Position numbers and translations under genes: made by a program. This document shows positions 50,843 through 59,894 of a stretch of DNA of 64,000 nucleotides, piece after piece. Source of the stretch: Pseudochryseolinea flava (lineage in GTDB: Bacteria; Bacteroidota; Bacteroidia; Cytophagales; Cyclobacteriaceae); contig NZ_QMFY01000006.1 in assembly GCF_003286915.1 (NCBI RefSeq), forward strand, positions 248,001-312,000, written 5' to 3'. Position 1 is the stretch's first letter, and every line of letters starts with the position of its first letter. Below the pieces are notes generated by a model that saw only the letters and a list, made by a program, of their open reading frames with translations, made no database searches and was not told the DNA's origin.

Positions 50843-53800
50843 ATGGCTGTTCAAGCAAAGATTATTTTACAAGCGTATTTGCGCAGGTTAACCAACCTTT
50901 CCGGAAATAACCGATCTCTTTTTCTATTACGTCTCCCTGCCGAACAACTCATGGACGTTCATGAGCTAAGCTTCCTTAACGGAGACCGCTCCTTCGAAGT
51001 AATCAACGCACTCATTGCTGGGCGTGACAAGAAACTATGTCAGGTGCTCGATGCCCGCGTTGAAGCAAATAATGAGGCGAGTAAAAAATTAAAAGCCTTA
51101 CAAAGGATCGATCAGTTTATTTTTGAAGAACGTGGTTCTAACGATTTGCACGTCGGATGGCCTTTCGTACGCGGCAAATTCGCTGACGGAACGATGGTGC
51201 GATGCCCGCTATTATTTTTTCCTGTTTCTATTGTACAAGAAGGACAACATTGGGTTTTGCGTGCGCGCGAAGATGCCGGTATTACATTTAACAAAGCGTT
51301 TCTTCTGGCATATTCATTCTACAACAAAGTAAGCGTCGATGAAGAATTGCTCGATATCAACTTTGAAGATTTTGATACAGACAGCACTGTATTTCGAACG
51401 CAAATTTATCAGCACATCAAAGACAAAGTTGAAATCAACTTCAACCCAGATAATTTCAGAGACGAGTTGACGCCGTTTCAGGTTTTTAAGAAGGATGAAT
51501 TTGATGAACAGCATCGCAATGGAGAAATAAAACTTTTTCCGGAGGCTGTGTTGGGAATCTTTCCGCAGGCAGGCTCGCAGCTTGTTCCTGATTACCTACA
51601 TCTTATCGAACAAGATGGCTTTCGCGATTTAGAAGAGTTTTTTGAAAGCAAGTCGAGTGCTGTTCCTGGGAGTGAAGGAATATCAAGATTATCTGCTATT
51701 CCGGAAGAGAAATTGTTTGCGCCATTCGTGTTAGACGCACATCAAGAAAATGCAATTCGTGCCGTGAAGCGCGGCCAATCCATCGTGGTTCAAGGCCCAC
51801 CAGGAACAGGTAAATCTCAATTGATTTGCAATCTCCTTGCCGACGCCATCGCTTCTGGAAAACGAGCGCTATTGGTATGTCAAAAACGTGCTGCGCTTGA
51901 TGTTGTCTATGAGCGGTTGAAAGAAATAGACCTCGGTGATTTTCTAGGCCTCATCCATGACTTTAGAAATGATCGGAAAGACATTTTTGGAAAACTTGCC
52001 CGGCAGATCGAGAGCGTCGACGATTTCAAGACAAAAAACAGATCTGTAGATGTCATTCAGAAGGAGAGAAGGTTTCTCCAAATTTCGCGTACAATCGATC
52101 AGGTTTCAGAAGAGTTAGAAGAATTTCGTAAGACATTGTTTGATGAACGTGAGTGCGGGCTTCCAATCAAAGAACTCTACTTGACTTGCGATCCCCATCG
52201 TCCTGCGATCAACATCCGACAGGAGTATCACTACTTTAACTTCTACGAACTCGATAATTTTATTCGACAACTTAAGTTGTATTCAAACTACGCATCATGG
52301 TTAGATGGGCGTGACTATCCGTGGCGTGATCGAAAATCATTTGCAGCACTTAAGCCTTCCGACGAGAAGGTAGTAGAGAAAGCAGTCACTGATATAGCCA
52401 CCTATCAGAAACAATTGTCGCAAGTAATCTTCAGGTTGATTGGTATTCAGTTAGACTTGACGGATAGCGAATCATTTTTAACGCAAGAGGAGGAGATTTT
52501 GGGAATGCTTACGCTCTTGAAAGATCCTGAGGTGTATCAATATTTTCAGGCGATGAGTCAAGAGTCGGATGATGAGACGAGTTCGCTATGGCTGTCGAAT
52601 ACAGAGCGCGTTGCTTTAAACTGTTTTATCGATGACGGTCCTGAACGTACCGTCGTTGGCGATCAGATCGGAAGATTGCAAGAAGCGCTGCACCAGTGTA
52701 TGGAAGCGCGACGCAATATTTTTCGCCGAATTAAATGGGAGTTCTTCTCCGAAAAAAAGCAGCTTCTAAAAAGTGTACTTGAGCTTAATAACCTTCCCTA
52801 CAATAAAGAAGGATTCTTGCGACTTGAAAAACGTATAGATTGTCGCCTGAATTTGGAACATCACCTCACCGCACTCAAGCGAAAGCCATGGCTGATCGAT
52901 CTACCAACAGACTATGACGAAGGGCGCATGCGCTCATGGTTTAACAAACAACGATTGGCCGTGCGTTCAAAGCTGGTGTTTAACACCTTGCGCACCATTC
53001 GAAAATCGATTCATGTTCACAGCTTAAGCCAAGTTGAGTTCATGAAGTTGATGAACGATTTGCTTGCAGCTGTAAAACAATTGCCGGAAAAGAAACAGTA
53101 TTGGGGAACATATCTTTCTGCATTTCAGATTCGCCAGCTCATTGAGGATCCGACAAAAGAGGGAGAGTATCTACAAGCCTTGCGTCGCGACTTCGAGAAT
53201 TTGTGTGCGTATGATGTGTTAAAGGAAGAACTAAAACCTTTCGAGCAAGAGGTTATAGTGAAACTCCATGATCACATCCATCAATGGGATCCTGTATTGC
53301 TAGAACAATTATTTCAAAATAGTCTGAGACTTTGCTGGATCGATCACATCGAAACAAAATATCCTATTCTCCGTGCGGCGTCTACATCTCGGCTAGACGT
53401 GCTTCAAGCTGAACTTGAACGATGTGTGAAAGAGAAAGAAAAGATCAGTGAAGAAATTTTATTGGTAAAGGCGCGCGAAAGGGCGTATGAAAATTTAGAA
53501 TATAATAGACTCAATAACCGTGTTACTTATCGCGATCTGCTGCACCAGGTTACGAAGAAGAAAAAAATCTGGCCCGTGCGTAAGGTGATCTCTGACTTTA
53601 AAGATGAAGTATTTCAGTTGATACCTTGTTGGATGGCCTCACCCGAATCGGTTTCAGCAATCTTTCCCATGCAGCAATTGTTCGACGTGGTGATTTTTGA
53701 TGAAGCTTCTCAGTGTTTTACAGAGCGTGGTATTCCGGCCATGTATCGTGGAAAACAAATTGTTGTCGCCGGCGATGACAAACAGCTTCGTCCGAATGAG

Positions 53801-54859
53801 CTCTATCAAATTCGATGGGATGATGAATTGGAGGAACCCGATGTGGAGGTTGATTCATTATTAGCGCTAACTGCGCGATACGTATCGACAGTCCATTTGC
53901 AAGGTCATTATCGCAGTCACTCCTTAGAGCTTATCGATTTTTCTAATCGCTATTTTTACGAGGGTAGATTGCAATTGCTACCCGATAGAACGATGATTAA
54001 TCAGAATCAAGCTGCCATTGAATATCATCATGTGCCCGGATTTTGGGAGAATCACACCAACCAGGTGGAAGCACAAGCTGTCGTTGATTGCGTGATGTCA
54101 TTACTCCAAACACAGCCTGGAAAAAGCATCGGTGTAGTTACTTTTAATGCACCGCAGCAAATACTAATTCTTGACCTGTTGGAAAGTGAGGCTGCGAAAC
54201 TAAAGCTTTCAATTCCGTCGTCGCTTTTTGTTAAGAACATCGAAAATGTGCAAGGAGACGAAAAAGATGTTATTGTGTTTTCGATTGGATATGCGCCAGA
54301 TAAGAAAGGCAAAATGGTGATGCAATTTGGAAGTCTTAATGCCGTAGGAGGGGAGAACAGATTAAACGTAGCGATTACCCGTGCAAGGGAAAAGGTAGTG
54401 GTGATCACGAGCATTTTGCCCGAGCAGCTCAAAACGGAATCGTTGAAAAATGATGGACCAGAGTTGCTGCGAAAATATCTAGCGTTTGCCCGCGATGTTC
54501 ATCATCGGAAATTTGTGCCTGCGGTTCAAATTAACTTGCCGGTCAATCCTACGTGGTACTTGTCACCGCATTTGCAGTCGTGGGTAAAACAGCGATTGCA
54601 AGGATATGATTTTGACGTTAACGTGCTGCCCTATACCGATATCAGTGTTCGTCAAGGCGATCAATACCTCGGTGCAGTGTTAACCGATGACGCGCGTTAT
54701 TTTCAAGCGTTGTCAGTCAAAGATGTTTATGCTTATACGCCGTCGTTGCTGAATCAGAAACGTTGGCGTTATCACACCGTGTATAGTCGAAACTTTTGGA
54801 AAGACCGAGAAAAAGTAGAAAGTGAGTTGATGCGATTTGTAGGAAGTGGTAGCCAGTAG
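50843..54859 (+). CDS. Large SF1 (UPF1-like) helicase with degenerate nuclease-like C-terminus
   Basis: 1338 residues. After an N-terminal unassigned domain (about 1-290), the helicase core has Walker A GPPGTGKS (318-325), motif Ia LLVCQKRAALDVV, Walker B Asp953/Glu954 in VVIFDEASQCF, motif III VVAGDDKQLRPNE, and motifs V/VI ENVQGDEKDVIVFSIGYAP and RLNVAITRAREKVVV. About 600 residues of helical insertion separate motifs I and II. The last 110 residues resemble the REase-type domain that ends many of these helicases, but its catalytic ECDG-type motif is replaced (YLGAVLTDDARYF). A role in nucleic-acid repair or phage defence is possible, not shown. Confidence 0.85.
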   Translation: MAVQAKIILQAYLRRLTNLSGNNRSLFLLRLPAEQLMDVHELSFLNGDRSFEVINALIAGRDKKLCQVLDARVEANNEASKKLKALQRIDQFIFEERGSNDLHVGWPFVRGKFADGTMVRCPLLFFPVSIVQEGQHWVLRAREDAGITFNKAFLLAYSFYNKVSVDEELLDINFEDFDTDSTVFRTQIYQHIKDKVEINFNPDNFRDELTPFQVFKKDEFDEQHRNGEIKLFPEAVLGIFPQAGSQLVPDYLHLIEQDGFRDLEEFFESKSSAVPGSEGISRLSAIPEEKLFAPFVLDAHQENAIRAVKRGQSIVVQGPPGTGKSQLICNLLADAIASGKRALLVCQKRAALDVVYERLKEIDLGDFLGLIHDFRNDRKDIFGKLARQIESVDDFKTKNRSVDVIQKERRFLQISRTIDQVSEELEEFRKTLFDERECGLPIKELYLTCDPHRPAINIRQEYHYFNFYELDNFIRQLKLYSNYASWLDGRDYPWRDRKSFAALKPSDEKVVEKAVTDIATYQKQLSQVIFRLIGIQLDLTDSESFLTQEEEILGMLTLLKDPEVYQYFQAMSQESDDETSSLWLSNTERVALNCFIDDGPERTVVGDQIGRLQEALHQCMEARRNIFRRIKWEFFSEKKQLLKSVLELNNLPYNKEGFLRLEKRIDCRLNLEHHLTALKRKPWLIDLPTDYDEGRMRSWFNKQRLAVRSKLVFNTLRTIRKSIHVHSLSQVEFMKLMNDLLAAVKQLPEKKQYWGTYLSAFQIRQLIEDPTKEGEYLQALRRDFENLCAYDVLKEELKPFEQEVIVKLHDHIHQWDPVLLEQLFQNSLRLCWIDHIETKYPILRAASTSRLDVLQAELERCVKEKEKISEEILLVKARERAYENLEYNRLNNRVTYRDLLHQVTKKKKIWPVRKVISDFKDEVFQLIPCWMASPESVSAIFPMQQLFDVVIFDEASQCFTERGIPAMYRGKQIVVAGDDKQLRPNELYQIRWDDELEEPDVEVDSLLALTARYVSTVHLQGHYRSHSLELIDFSNRYFYEGRLQLLPDRTMINQNQAAIEYHHVPGFWENHTNQVEAQAVVDCVMSLLQTQPGKSIGVVTFNAPQQILILDLLESEAAKLKLSIPSSLFVKNIENVQGDEKDVIVFSIGYAPDKKGKMVMQFGSLNAVGGENRLNVAITRAREKVVVITSILPEQLKTESLKNDGPELLRKYLAFARDVHHRKFVPAVQINLPVNPTWYLSPHLQSWVKQRLQGYDFDVNVLPYTDISVRQGDQYLGAVLTDDARYFQALSVKDVYAYTPSLLNQKRWRYHTVYSRNFWKDREKVESELMRFVGSGSQ

Positions 54860-54865
54860 CAGAAC

Positions 54866-54949
54866 AAGAATGGGCTGATGGGCTGTGCAAAGTCCGGGTG
54901 GTGAGAGGCGAACCTCATCGGGAGAAATAGGGGAGGACGTCTACTCGAT
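54866..54949 (+). mobile_element. Probable 3' end fragment of a group II intron
   Basis: Just after the helicase stop lies GGGCTGTGCAAAGTCC, then GGTGAGAGGCGAACCTC, GGGAGAAATAGGGGAGG and CGTCTACTCGATT. The GTGAGAGG linker, a short hairpin and the CTACTCGAY end are reminiscent of domain V/VI and the 3' terminus of bacterial group II introns. GAGG/CCTC (54904-54907 and 54912-54915) closes a CGAA loop. No intron-encoded reverse transcriptase is present, so only a fragment remains. Based on pattern memory, not on a covariance search. Confidence 0.35.
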
Positions 54950-55285
54950 TGGCGTTTGCGTTAATTCGTCCTTTATTTTTTTGGGGGCGTAATGAATCTG
55001 GTATCCTTTTCTTAGGGAAGCCTCAATACTTTTCTTATACTCTGTCCAAGTTGTTTCTTTGTCGCGATATCTTATCATTTCATCTTCTTTTTTCAACTCA
55101 GTTTCATTTCGAATCTCGAAGATGTCCCATTGAGAATAGTCGTTAGGATTAATTAAACAACATACGGTCTGAGGTCGCAGGTTGTCGATTAGTTGGTCCA
55201 AATCGCAAATTTGATTTTCTAGTTTACGCTTCAACCATTTTTGTCGGCAACGTCGGATACATGAAATTCTGCCGGAACCTAGCAT
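54941..55285 (-). pseudogene. Possible truncated hypothetical gene
   Basis: An open frame of up to 114 codons; the start is uncertain and the first 15 residues look non-coding. The middle (LENQICDLDQLIDNLRPQTVCCLINPNDYSQWDIFEIRNE) and end (TWTEYKKSIEASLRKGYQIHYAPKKI) look like real protein sequence. Its stop codon lies inside the CTACTCGATT end of the presumed intron fragment, so the original C-terminus may have been cut off by that insertion. No family recognised. Confidence 0.4.
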
Positions 55286-55785
55286 ACCGACAAATAACGC
55301 ATTGCTCGTAGCTCCTAACTCGCAGCACGCAGCTTTCTAACAAGCTACCGAAACACCTAACATTCCGACATCGGACACCTGAACACTTCCTCCGAACACA
55401 GCACATGCACGAACGCAGCTTATTAAACCTACCTGCCAACTGTAGCAACGCCTCCTAATTTTGCTGCATGGACGCACATTTTGAAATATTTGGTATCGTT
55501 TTTCGATTTTAACCCAATGTTATTGGGATTTGTGTCCGTTTTATAGAATTCAATTCTGAATCCTGCCATTGCAATCTTTACAAAATTTTCAATAAAACTA
55601 CGTTTCCCATTGAAACTATGGCCGAACTACAACGTTTTCGTTAATTTTTTTTCGAAAGTGACCTCATTTTTACCCTATTGTTAAAAAAATGAGGCCATAT
55701 TTGAACATTGTTAGTTAAAAAATGACCCTCATTAACGCCCATAGCAATTCTTAAACCCTACAAACCTATAACCAAAACTATAACT
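55286..55785. other. AT-rich 500-nt interval before amt
   Basis: The first 170 nt are irregular low-complexity sequence rich in CGCAGC- and CTAAC-like words with no gene. The remainder is AT-rich and leads to the amt promoter region. Apart from the inverted repeat at 55662-55694, nothing recognisable is present. Confidence 0.5.
55662..55694 (+). promoter_or_regulatory. Inverted repeat upstream of amt operon
   Basis: CCTCATTTTT (55662-55671) and AAAAATGAGG (55685-55694) form a perfect 10-bp inverted repeat with a 13-nt spacer, 92 nt upstream of the amt start. A related ATGACCCTCATT follows at 55722-55733. This is a candidate operator for nitrogen control. Confidence 0.45.
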
Positions 55786-57138
55786 ATGAAAAAAGCGCTA
55801 ATTCCATTCATCTTGCTGATCGTCATTAGCATCATGGGCGTAATCATGCCTGCGATCCCTACGACCATCAACACCGAGGGTATGAACTCCGGTGATGTGG
55901 CCTGGATGCTCTGCTCAGCAGCCTTGGTACTTCTCATGACGCCGGGTCTTGCCTATTTCTATGGCGGTATGATCGACACCAAAAACATTATCTCTACCAT
56001 GCTCCAGAGCTTTGTTGCCATGGGCGTGATCTCTGTCCTCTGGATAGTGGTTGGTTTCAGCCTTGCATTCGGAACTGACTTAAATGGCTGGGGCCTTATT
56101 GGCGACCCTAGATCTTACTTCATGTTCCAAAACGTATTGGATGCGCCACTCTGGGGTACTATTCCATTGGTTTTGTTTGCTTTCTTCCAATTGAAGTTCG
56201 CGATCATTACACCTGCTCTCATCACCGGTACATTTGCTGAGCGTATTCGCTTCAAGTCTTATATTCTCTTCCTCGTATTGTTCTCTTTATTGATCTATGC
56301 TCCGCTTTGTCACTGGACATGGCATGCTGACGGATTTCTTTTCAAAATGGGTGTCCTAGATTTCGCTGGTGGTACAGTTGTACATATGTCGGCTGGTTTC
56401 GCTGCACTTGCTGCCTCTATCTACCTCAGAAATAAGAAGGAAGAAAAATCACACATCTCTCCAGCAAACATTCCATTTGTATTGCTTGGAACAGGTCTTC
56501 TCTGGTTCGGATGGTTCGGCTTTAATGCGGGTAGCGCTTTAGCTGCAAACGCACTTGCTGCATCTGCTTTCGCTACGACGAACACTGCGTCTGCTGCTGC
56601 CGGTCTCGCATGGATCCTTTTCGATTCTGTACGTGGCAAAAAACCATCTGCACTTGGTTTCTGTATCGGTGCTGTAGTAGGTCTCGTTGCGATCACGCCT
56701 GCTGCTGGTTTCGTAACGATTCCTTCAAGCTTGTTCATCGGAACATTTGCTGCTCTCATCTCTAACCTTGTGGTTAGCTGGAAATCTAAAACTTCATTGG
56801 AAGATACACTCGACGTATTCCCTTGCCACGGTGTAGGTGGAGCTGTCGGTATGATCATGACTGGTTTGTTGGCAACGAAAGGTGTTAACAGTTTGGTTGG
56901 TGATAACCAAGGTCTTTTCATCGACGGTGGTACACACCTTATTACGATGCACGTGATCGCATTGGTGATCGTGATTGCATTCAGCTTCTTGGGAGCACTT
57001 CTCTTGTTGAAACTCACAGACCTTATCTCTCCGCTTAAAGTAACTGCAGAAGAAATGAAAGTCGGTAATGACTACAGCCAGCACGGCGAAAATCTTTACC
57101 CTTCAGACTTCAGCACATTGAAAGAAGAAATAGCCTAA
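55786..57138 (+). CDS. amt: Ammonium transporter
   Basis: 450 residues, 11-12 membrane helices. Amt/MEP/Rh motifs are intact: GDVAWMLCSAALVLLMTPGLAYFYGGMI at the pore entrance, GFSLAFG, the substrate-path Trp region WTWHADGFLFKMGVLDFAGGTVVHMSAG (first twin-His side) and VFPCHGVGGAVGMIMTG (second His). It imports ammonium or ammonia across the inner membrane. A hairpin with a T-run follows, then an outer-membrane barrel gene and GSII, so it heads an ammonium assimilation unit. A glnK/PII gene, the usual Amt partner, is not present here. Confidence 0.95.
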   Translation: MKKALIPFILLIVISIMGVIMPAIPTTINTEGMNSGDVAWMLCSAALVLLMTPGLAYFYGGMIDTKNIISTMLQSFVAMGVISVLWIVVGFSLAFGTDLNGWGLIGDPRSYFMFQNVLDAPLWGTIPLVLFAFFQLKFAIITPALITGTFAERIRFKSYILFLVLFSLLIYAPLCHWTWHADGFLFKMGVLDFAGGTVVHMSAGFAALAASIYLRNKKEEKSHISPANIPFVLLGTGLLWFGWFGFNAGSALAANALAASAFATTNTASAAAGLAWILFDSVRGKKPSALGFCIGAVVGLVAITPAAGFVTIPSSLFIGTFAALISNLVVSWKSKTSLEDTLDVFPCHGVGGAVGMIMTGLLATKGVNSLVGDNQGLFIDGGTHLITMHVIALVIVIAFSFLGALLLLKLTDLISPLKVTAEEMKVGNDYSQHGENLYPSDFSTLKEEIA

Positions 57139-57147
57139 CCTGAATAC

Positions 57148-57176
57148 GAGGCCCTGCACGTAACAGGGCCTCTTTT
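57148..57176 (+). terminator. Terminator or attenuator after amt
   Basis: GAGGCCCTG (57148-57156) pairs with CAGGGCCTC (57164-57172), followed by TTTT. The short T-run suggests partial termination, giving less transcript for the downstream barrel and glnA genes. Confidence 0.7.
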
Positions 57177-57221
57177 AAAGCCCTCTTTTACCCTATCACA
57201 CAAACCAAACAATCCTCACGT

Positions 57222-58361
57222 ATGAAGAAATCAATTGTACTAGCTTTAGCATTGATCACACTTTCATTCTCGGCCTTTAGCCAGGATACCACAAAAACGT
57301 TCACACTCTCCGGATCTGTTGATACTTATGTTCGCACAGCGCTCGGAACTACAAACAACTTTGCAGGATACGGTCCTTCATCTTCATTCGCTGACCTAAA
57401 AGGTTTTTCCCTTGGTATGTTTAACCTGATCGCTTCGTACTCAGGTGAGCGGTCTGGTTTTGTTGGAGACATCGTATTTGGTCCGAGAGGTCAAGCTGCC
57501 GTGTTCGGTACTGCTTCAGGCCAGGCTGTCATCAACCAGATGTATGGTTACTACAAACTGTCTGATAAAGTAACACTGAACATGGGACAGTTCAATACTT
57601 TCCTTGGATACGAAGTAATTTCTCCAACAATTAACGTAAACTATTCTACATCTTACCTGTTCTCTTACGGACCATTCAACCACACAGGCTTGCGCGCAGA
57701 CTTTGATTTCGGTGATGGGCTCGTTGGTAAATTGTCAATCATGAACCCAACAGACATCGTTGAATTCAATCCAGTGAATACATATACGCTTGGCGCACAA
57801 ATCGGTAAGACTGGCGACTTCGGTGGTGTTTGGTTGAACTTCCTCTATGGTGATCAGGACGGCACATTGGATGAAGACGATTTTCACCTTGATGAAGACG
57901 GCGAATTCGTAACATCAGCAGGGTCAACCTTCCAAGTCGATCTTACTGCAGGCTTCAACATCAGCGAATCATTCTATCTCGGTGTTAACACATCATTGCA
58001 ACAGACGGCTACTGGCGAAGCATTTACAGCGCCTGGTACTATTGCCGATGTTGATGGAGATGCATCGTCGTTCTTCGGCATAGCCGTGTATCCTAAGTTC
58101 ACGCTTTCGGAAAGCTTCGCGCTTGGATTAAGAGGTGAATATTTTAGCGTGAAAAATGCACACCTTGATATTTTCGGACTCGATGCTGGCGACGGAGATG
58201 TTATCGAATTCACAGTCTCTGGCAACTGGAAAGTTGGTGGATTGACAATCATTCCTGAGTTGCGTCTCGACAAGACGTCAGAAGATTCATTCACAGACAA
58301 AGATGGTGAGCCAACAGATCAAATGTTGTCGGCTACCCTCGCAGCAGTCTACAAATTTTAA
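57222..58361 (+). CDS. Outer-membrane beta-barrel protein (porin-like)
   Basis: 379 residues. Signal peptide ending FSAFSQ, then alternating amphipathic strands with aromatic girdles (VTLNMGQFNTFLGYEVISPTINVNYSTSYLFSYGPFNHTGLRADFDFG) and a C-terminal Phe (AVYKF), as needed for barrel assembly. The middle segment FLGYEVISP and PFNHTGLRADF occurs in Bacteroidota porins of the DUF1597 / BBP2 type. Its place between amt and glnA suggests an outer-membrane route for nitrogenous solutes (inference). Confidence 0.75.
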   Translation: MKKSIVLALALITLSFSAFSQDTTKTFTLSGSVDTYVRTALGTTNNFAGYGPSSSFADLKGFSLGMFNLIASYSGERSGFVGDIVFGPRGQAAVFGTASGQAVINQMYGYYKLSDKVTLNMGQFNTFLGYEVISPTINVNYSTSYLFSYGPFNHTGLRADFDFGDGLVGKLSIMNPTDIVEFNPVNTYTLGAQIGKTGDFGGVWLNFLYGDQDGTLDEDDFHLDEDGEFVTSAGSTFQVDLTAGFNISESFYLGVNTSLQQTATGEAFTAPGTIADVDGDASSFFGIAVYPKFTLSESFALGLRGEYFSVKNAHLDIFGLDAGDGDVIEFTVSGNWKVGGLTIIPELRLDKTSEDSFTDKDGEPTDQMLSATLAAVYKF

Positions 58362-58370
58362 TATACCTGA

Positions 58371-58398
58371 CCTGGATGGATGGGATACTCCATCCAGG
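58371..58398 (+). other. Intercistronic hairpin between barrel gene and glnA
   Basis: CCTGGATGGA (58371-58380) pairs perfectly with TCCATCCAGG (58389-58398) over an 8-nt loop. There is no T-run, so it is more likely an mRNA-processing or stability hairpin than a terminator. Confidence 0.5.
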
Positions 58399-58451
58399 GA
58401 TCTTAGAAACTACAACGAAAGAAAAACAACCAACAAACAAACAACGCTCGT

Positions 58452-59486
58452 ATGTCAAAAACTAAATTAGAGTACATCTGGCTCGACGGTTATGTTCCGA
58501 CGCAAAGCCTCCGTAGTAAAACTAAAATTGTTAAAGATTTCAAAGGCACTATCGAAGATTGTCCAGCATGGTCATTCGATGGTAGCTCTACTGAACAAGC
58601 TCCAGGTGGATCATCAGATCTTATCTTGAAGCCAGTAGCTTTGTTCCCAGATCCAGGTCGTAAAAAAGCGTTCCTCGTAATGTGCGAAGTACTCAGCGCA
58701 GATGGAACACCACACGCGTCTAATGGCCGTGCAACAATCGAAGATGATGACAGAGATTTCTGGTTCGGCTTCGAACAAGAATACTTCCTCTGGAATCCTG
58801 AAACTAACAAACCACTTGGCTTCCCAGAAAACGGATATCCAGCACCACAAGGTCCATACTATTGCTCAGTAGGTGCTAAAAATGCTTTCGGCAGAGAAAT
58901 AGTTGAAGAGCATTTGGATCTTTGCCTTGATGCAGGTATCAACGTAGAAGGTATCAACGCTGAAGTTGCTGCTGGTCAGTGGGAATTCCAAGTATTCGCG
59001 AAAGGTGCGAAAGAAGCTGGTGACCAAGTTTGGGTTGCTCGTTACCTCCTCGAGCGTGTAGCTGAGAAATACGGTGTTGCGATCAACTGGCATTGCAAAC
59101 CTCTCGGTGCTACCGATTGGAACGGTTCTGGTATGCACGCAAACTTCTCGAACAACCTCCTTCGTACAGCAGGTTCTAAAGATGTTTACGATCAAGTATG
59201 CCGCGCTTTCGCTCCTGTAGTGAAAGAACACATCGCTGTATACGGTGCTGATAACCACCTCCGCCTCACAGGTAAACACGAAACTCAGTCTATCGATAAA
59301 TTCTCTTACGGTGTATCTGACCGCGGTGCTTCTATCCGTATTCCGATTGCTACTGTTGAGAACGGCTGGAAAGGCTGGTTAGAAGACAGAAGACCAAACT
59401 CTGCAGCAGATCCTTACAAAGTTGCAGCTAGAATTATTAAAACAGTAAAGACTGTTCCTGCTTACGCCACAGTGAACGGTAAATAA
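58452..59486 (+). CDS. glnII: Type II (eukaryotic-like) glutamine synthetase
   Basis: 344 residues, close to the 330-370 of GSII and much shorter than GSI. Starts KLEYIWLDGYVPTQSLRSKTK; catalytic motifs are CPAWSFDGSSTEQAPGGSSDL, FWFGFEQEYFLW (metal Glu), GINVEGINAEVAAGQWEFQV, HCKPLGATDWNGSGMHANFSN and DRGASIRIPI with the substrate-binding Arg. Makes glutamine from glutamate and ammonium. It lacks the adenylylation Tyr loop of GSI-beta, so control is probably transcriptional. It ends the amt-barrel-glnA unit. The 3' end seems partly duplicated just downstream. Confidence 0.95.
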   Translation: MSKTKLEYIWLDGYVPTQSLRSKTKIVKDFKGTIEDCPAWSFDGSSTEQAPGGSSDLILKPVALFPDPGRKKAFLVMCEVLSADGTPHASNGRATIEDDDRDFWFGFEQEYFLWNPETNKPLGFPENGYPAPQGPYYCSVGAKNAFGREIVEEHLDLCLDAGINVEGINAEVAAGQWEFQVFAKGAKEAGDQVWVARYLLERVAEKYGVAINWHCKPLGATDWNGSGMHANFSNNLLRTAGSKDVYDQVCRAFAPVVKEHIAVYGADNHLRLTGKHETQSIDKFSYGVSDRGASIRIPIATVENGWKGWLEDRRPNSAADPYKVAARIIKTVKTVPAYATVNGK

Positions 59487-59554
59487 TCATTGCCTGTAAC
59501 CAATCAGGATGAAACTGTAAACGCCGCCGCTGTTCAAGACGCCACAGCGAACGG
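59464..59554 (+). repeat. Short duplication of the glnA 3' end
   Basis: ACGCCACAGTGAACGG at 59464-59479 (last codons of the glutamine synthetase) recurs as ACGCCACAGCGAACGG at 59539-59554, 75 bp downstream, in the same frame and again followed by a stop (GGATCGTAA). It looks like a remnant of a tail duplication. Confidence 0.5.
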
Positions 59555-59592
59555 ATCGTAAAAACTTTCTTTCAGGGCGTCTGGTTGTAGTT

Positions 59593-59625
59593 GAAGTCGG
59601 GCAGAAATGTCCGGCTTCTTTTTTT
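59593..59625 (+). terminator. Terminator of the amt-glnA unit
   Basis: GAAGTCGG (59593-59600) pairs with CCGGCTTC (59611-59618), one mispair, followed by seven T residues. Confidence 0.8.
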
Positions 59626-59671
59626 CCTGGCTAGTTAATGGCTACTGGCATCTCTACGCTTCGTCCAGAAG

Positions 59672-59862
59672 TTTCGCTGGGTTTAAACGCGGCGAAATCC
59701 TCCGACAACGAAATGCTAATGATGTATCTACTTCTCCCACACGAGGCTTTACTTACTACTCATTGAAGGTTTTCCCAACGTTTCACCGTGTTTTAAAAAA
59801 AAAAAAATACTCCACAACGAAACGTAGTAGACAAATTTTCGCCGGGTTTAAACCCGGCGAAA
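59672..59862. repeat. Two copies of a 26-bp GTTTAAAC-centred palindrome
   Basis: Positions 59837-59862 are a perfect 26-bp palindrome, TTTCGCCGGGTTTAAAC followed by CCGGCGAAA. Positions 59672-59697 are an imperfect copy (TTTCGCTGGGTTTAAAC followed by GCGGCGAAA). They are 165 bp apart on either side of an A13 run (59797-59809). The interval 59626-59890 has no gene. They are possible binding sites or REP-like repeats. Confidence 0.65.
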
Positions 59863-59894
59863 CAACAACTCGCAAGCTAATTTTCAAAAGAAAT

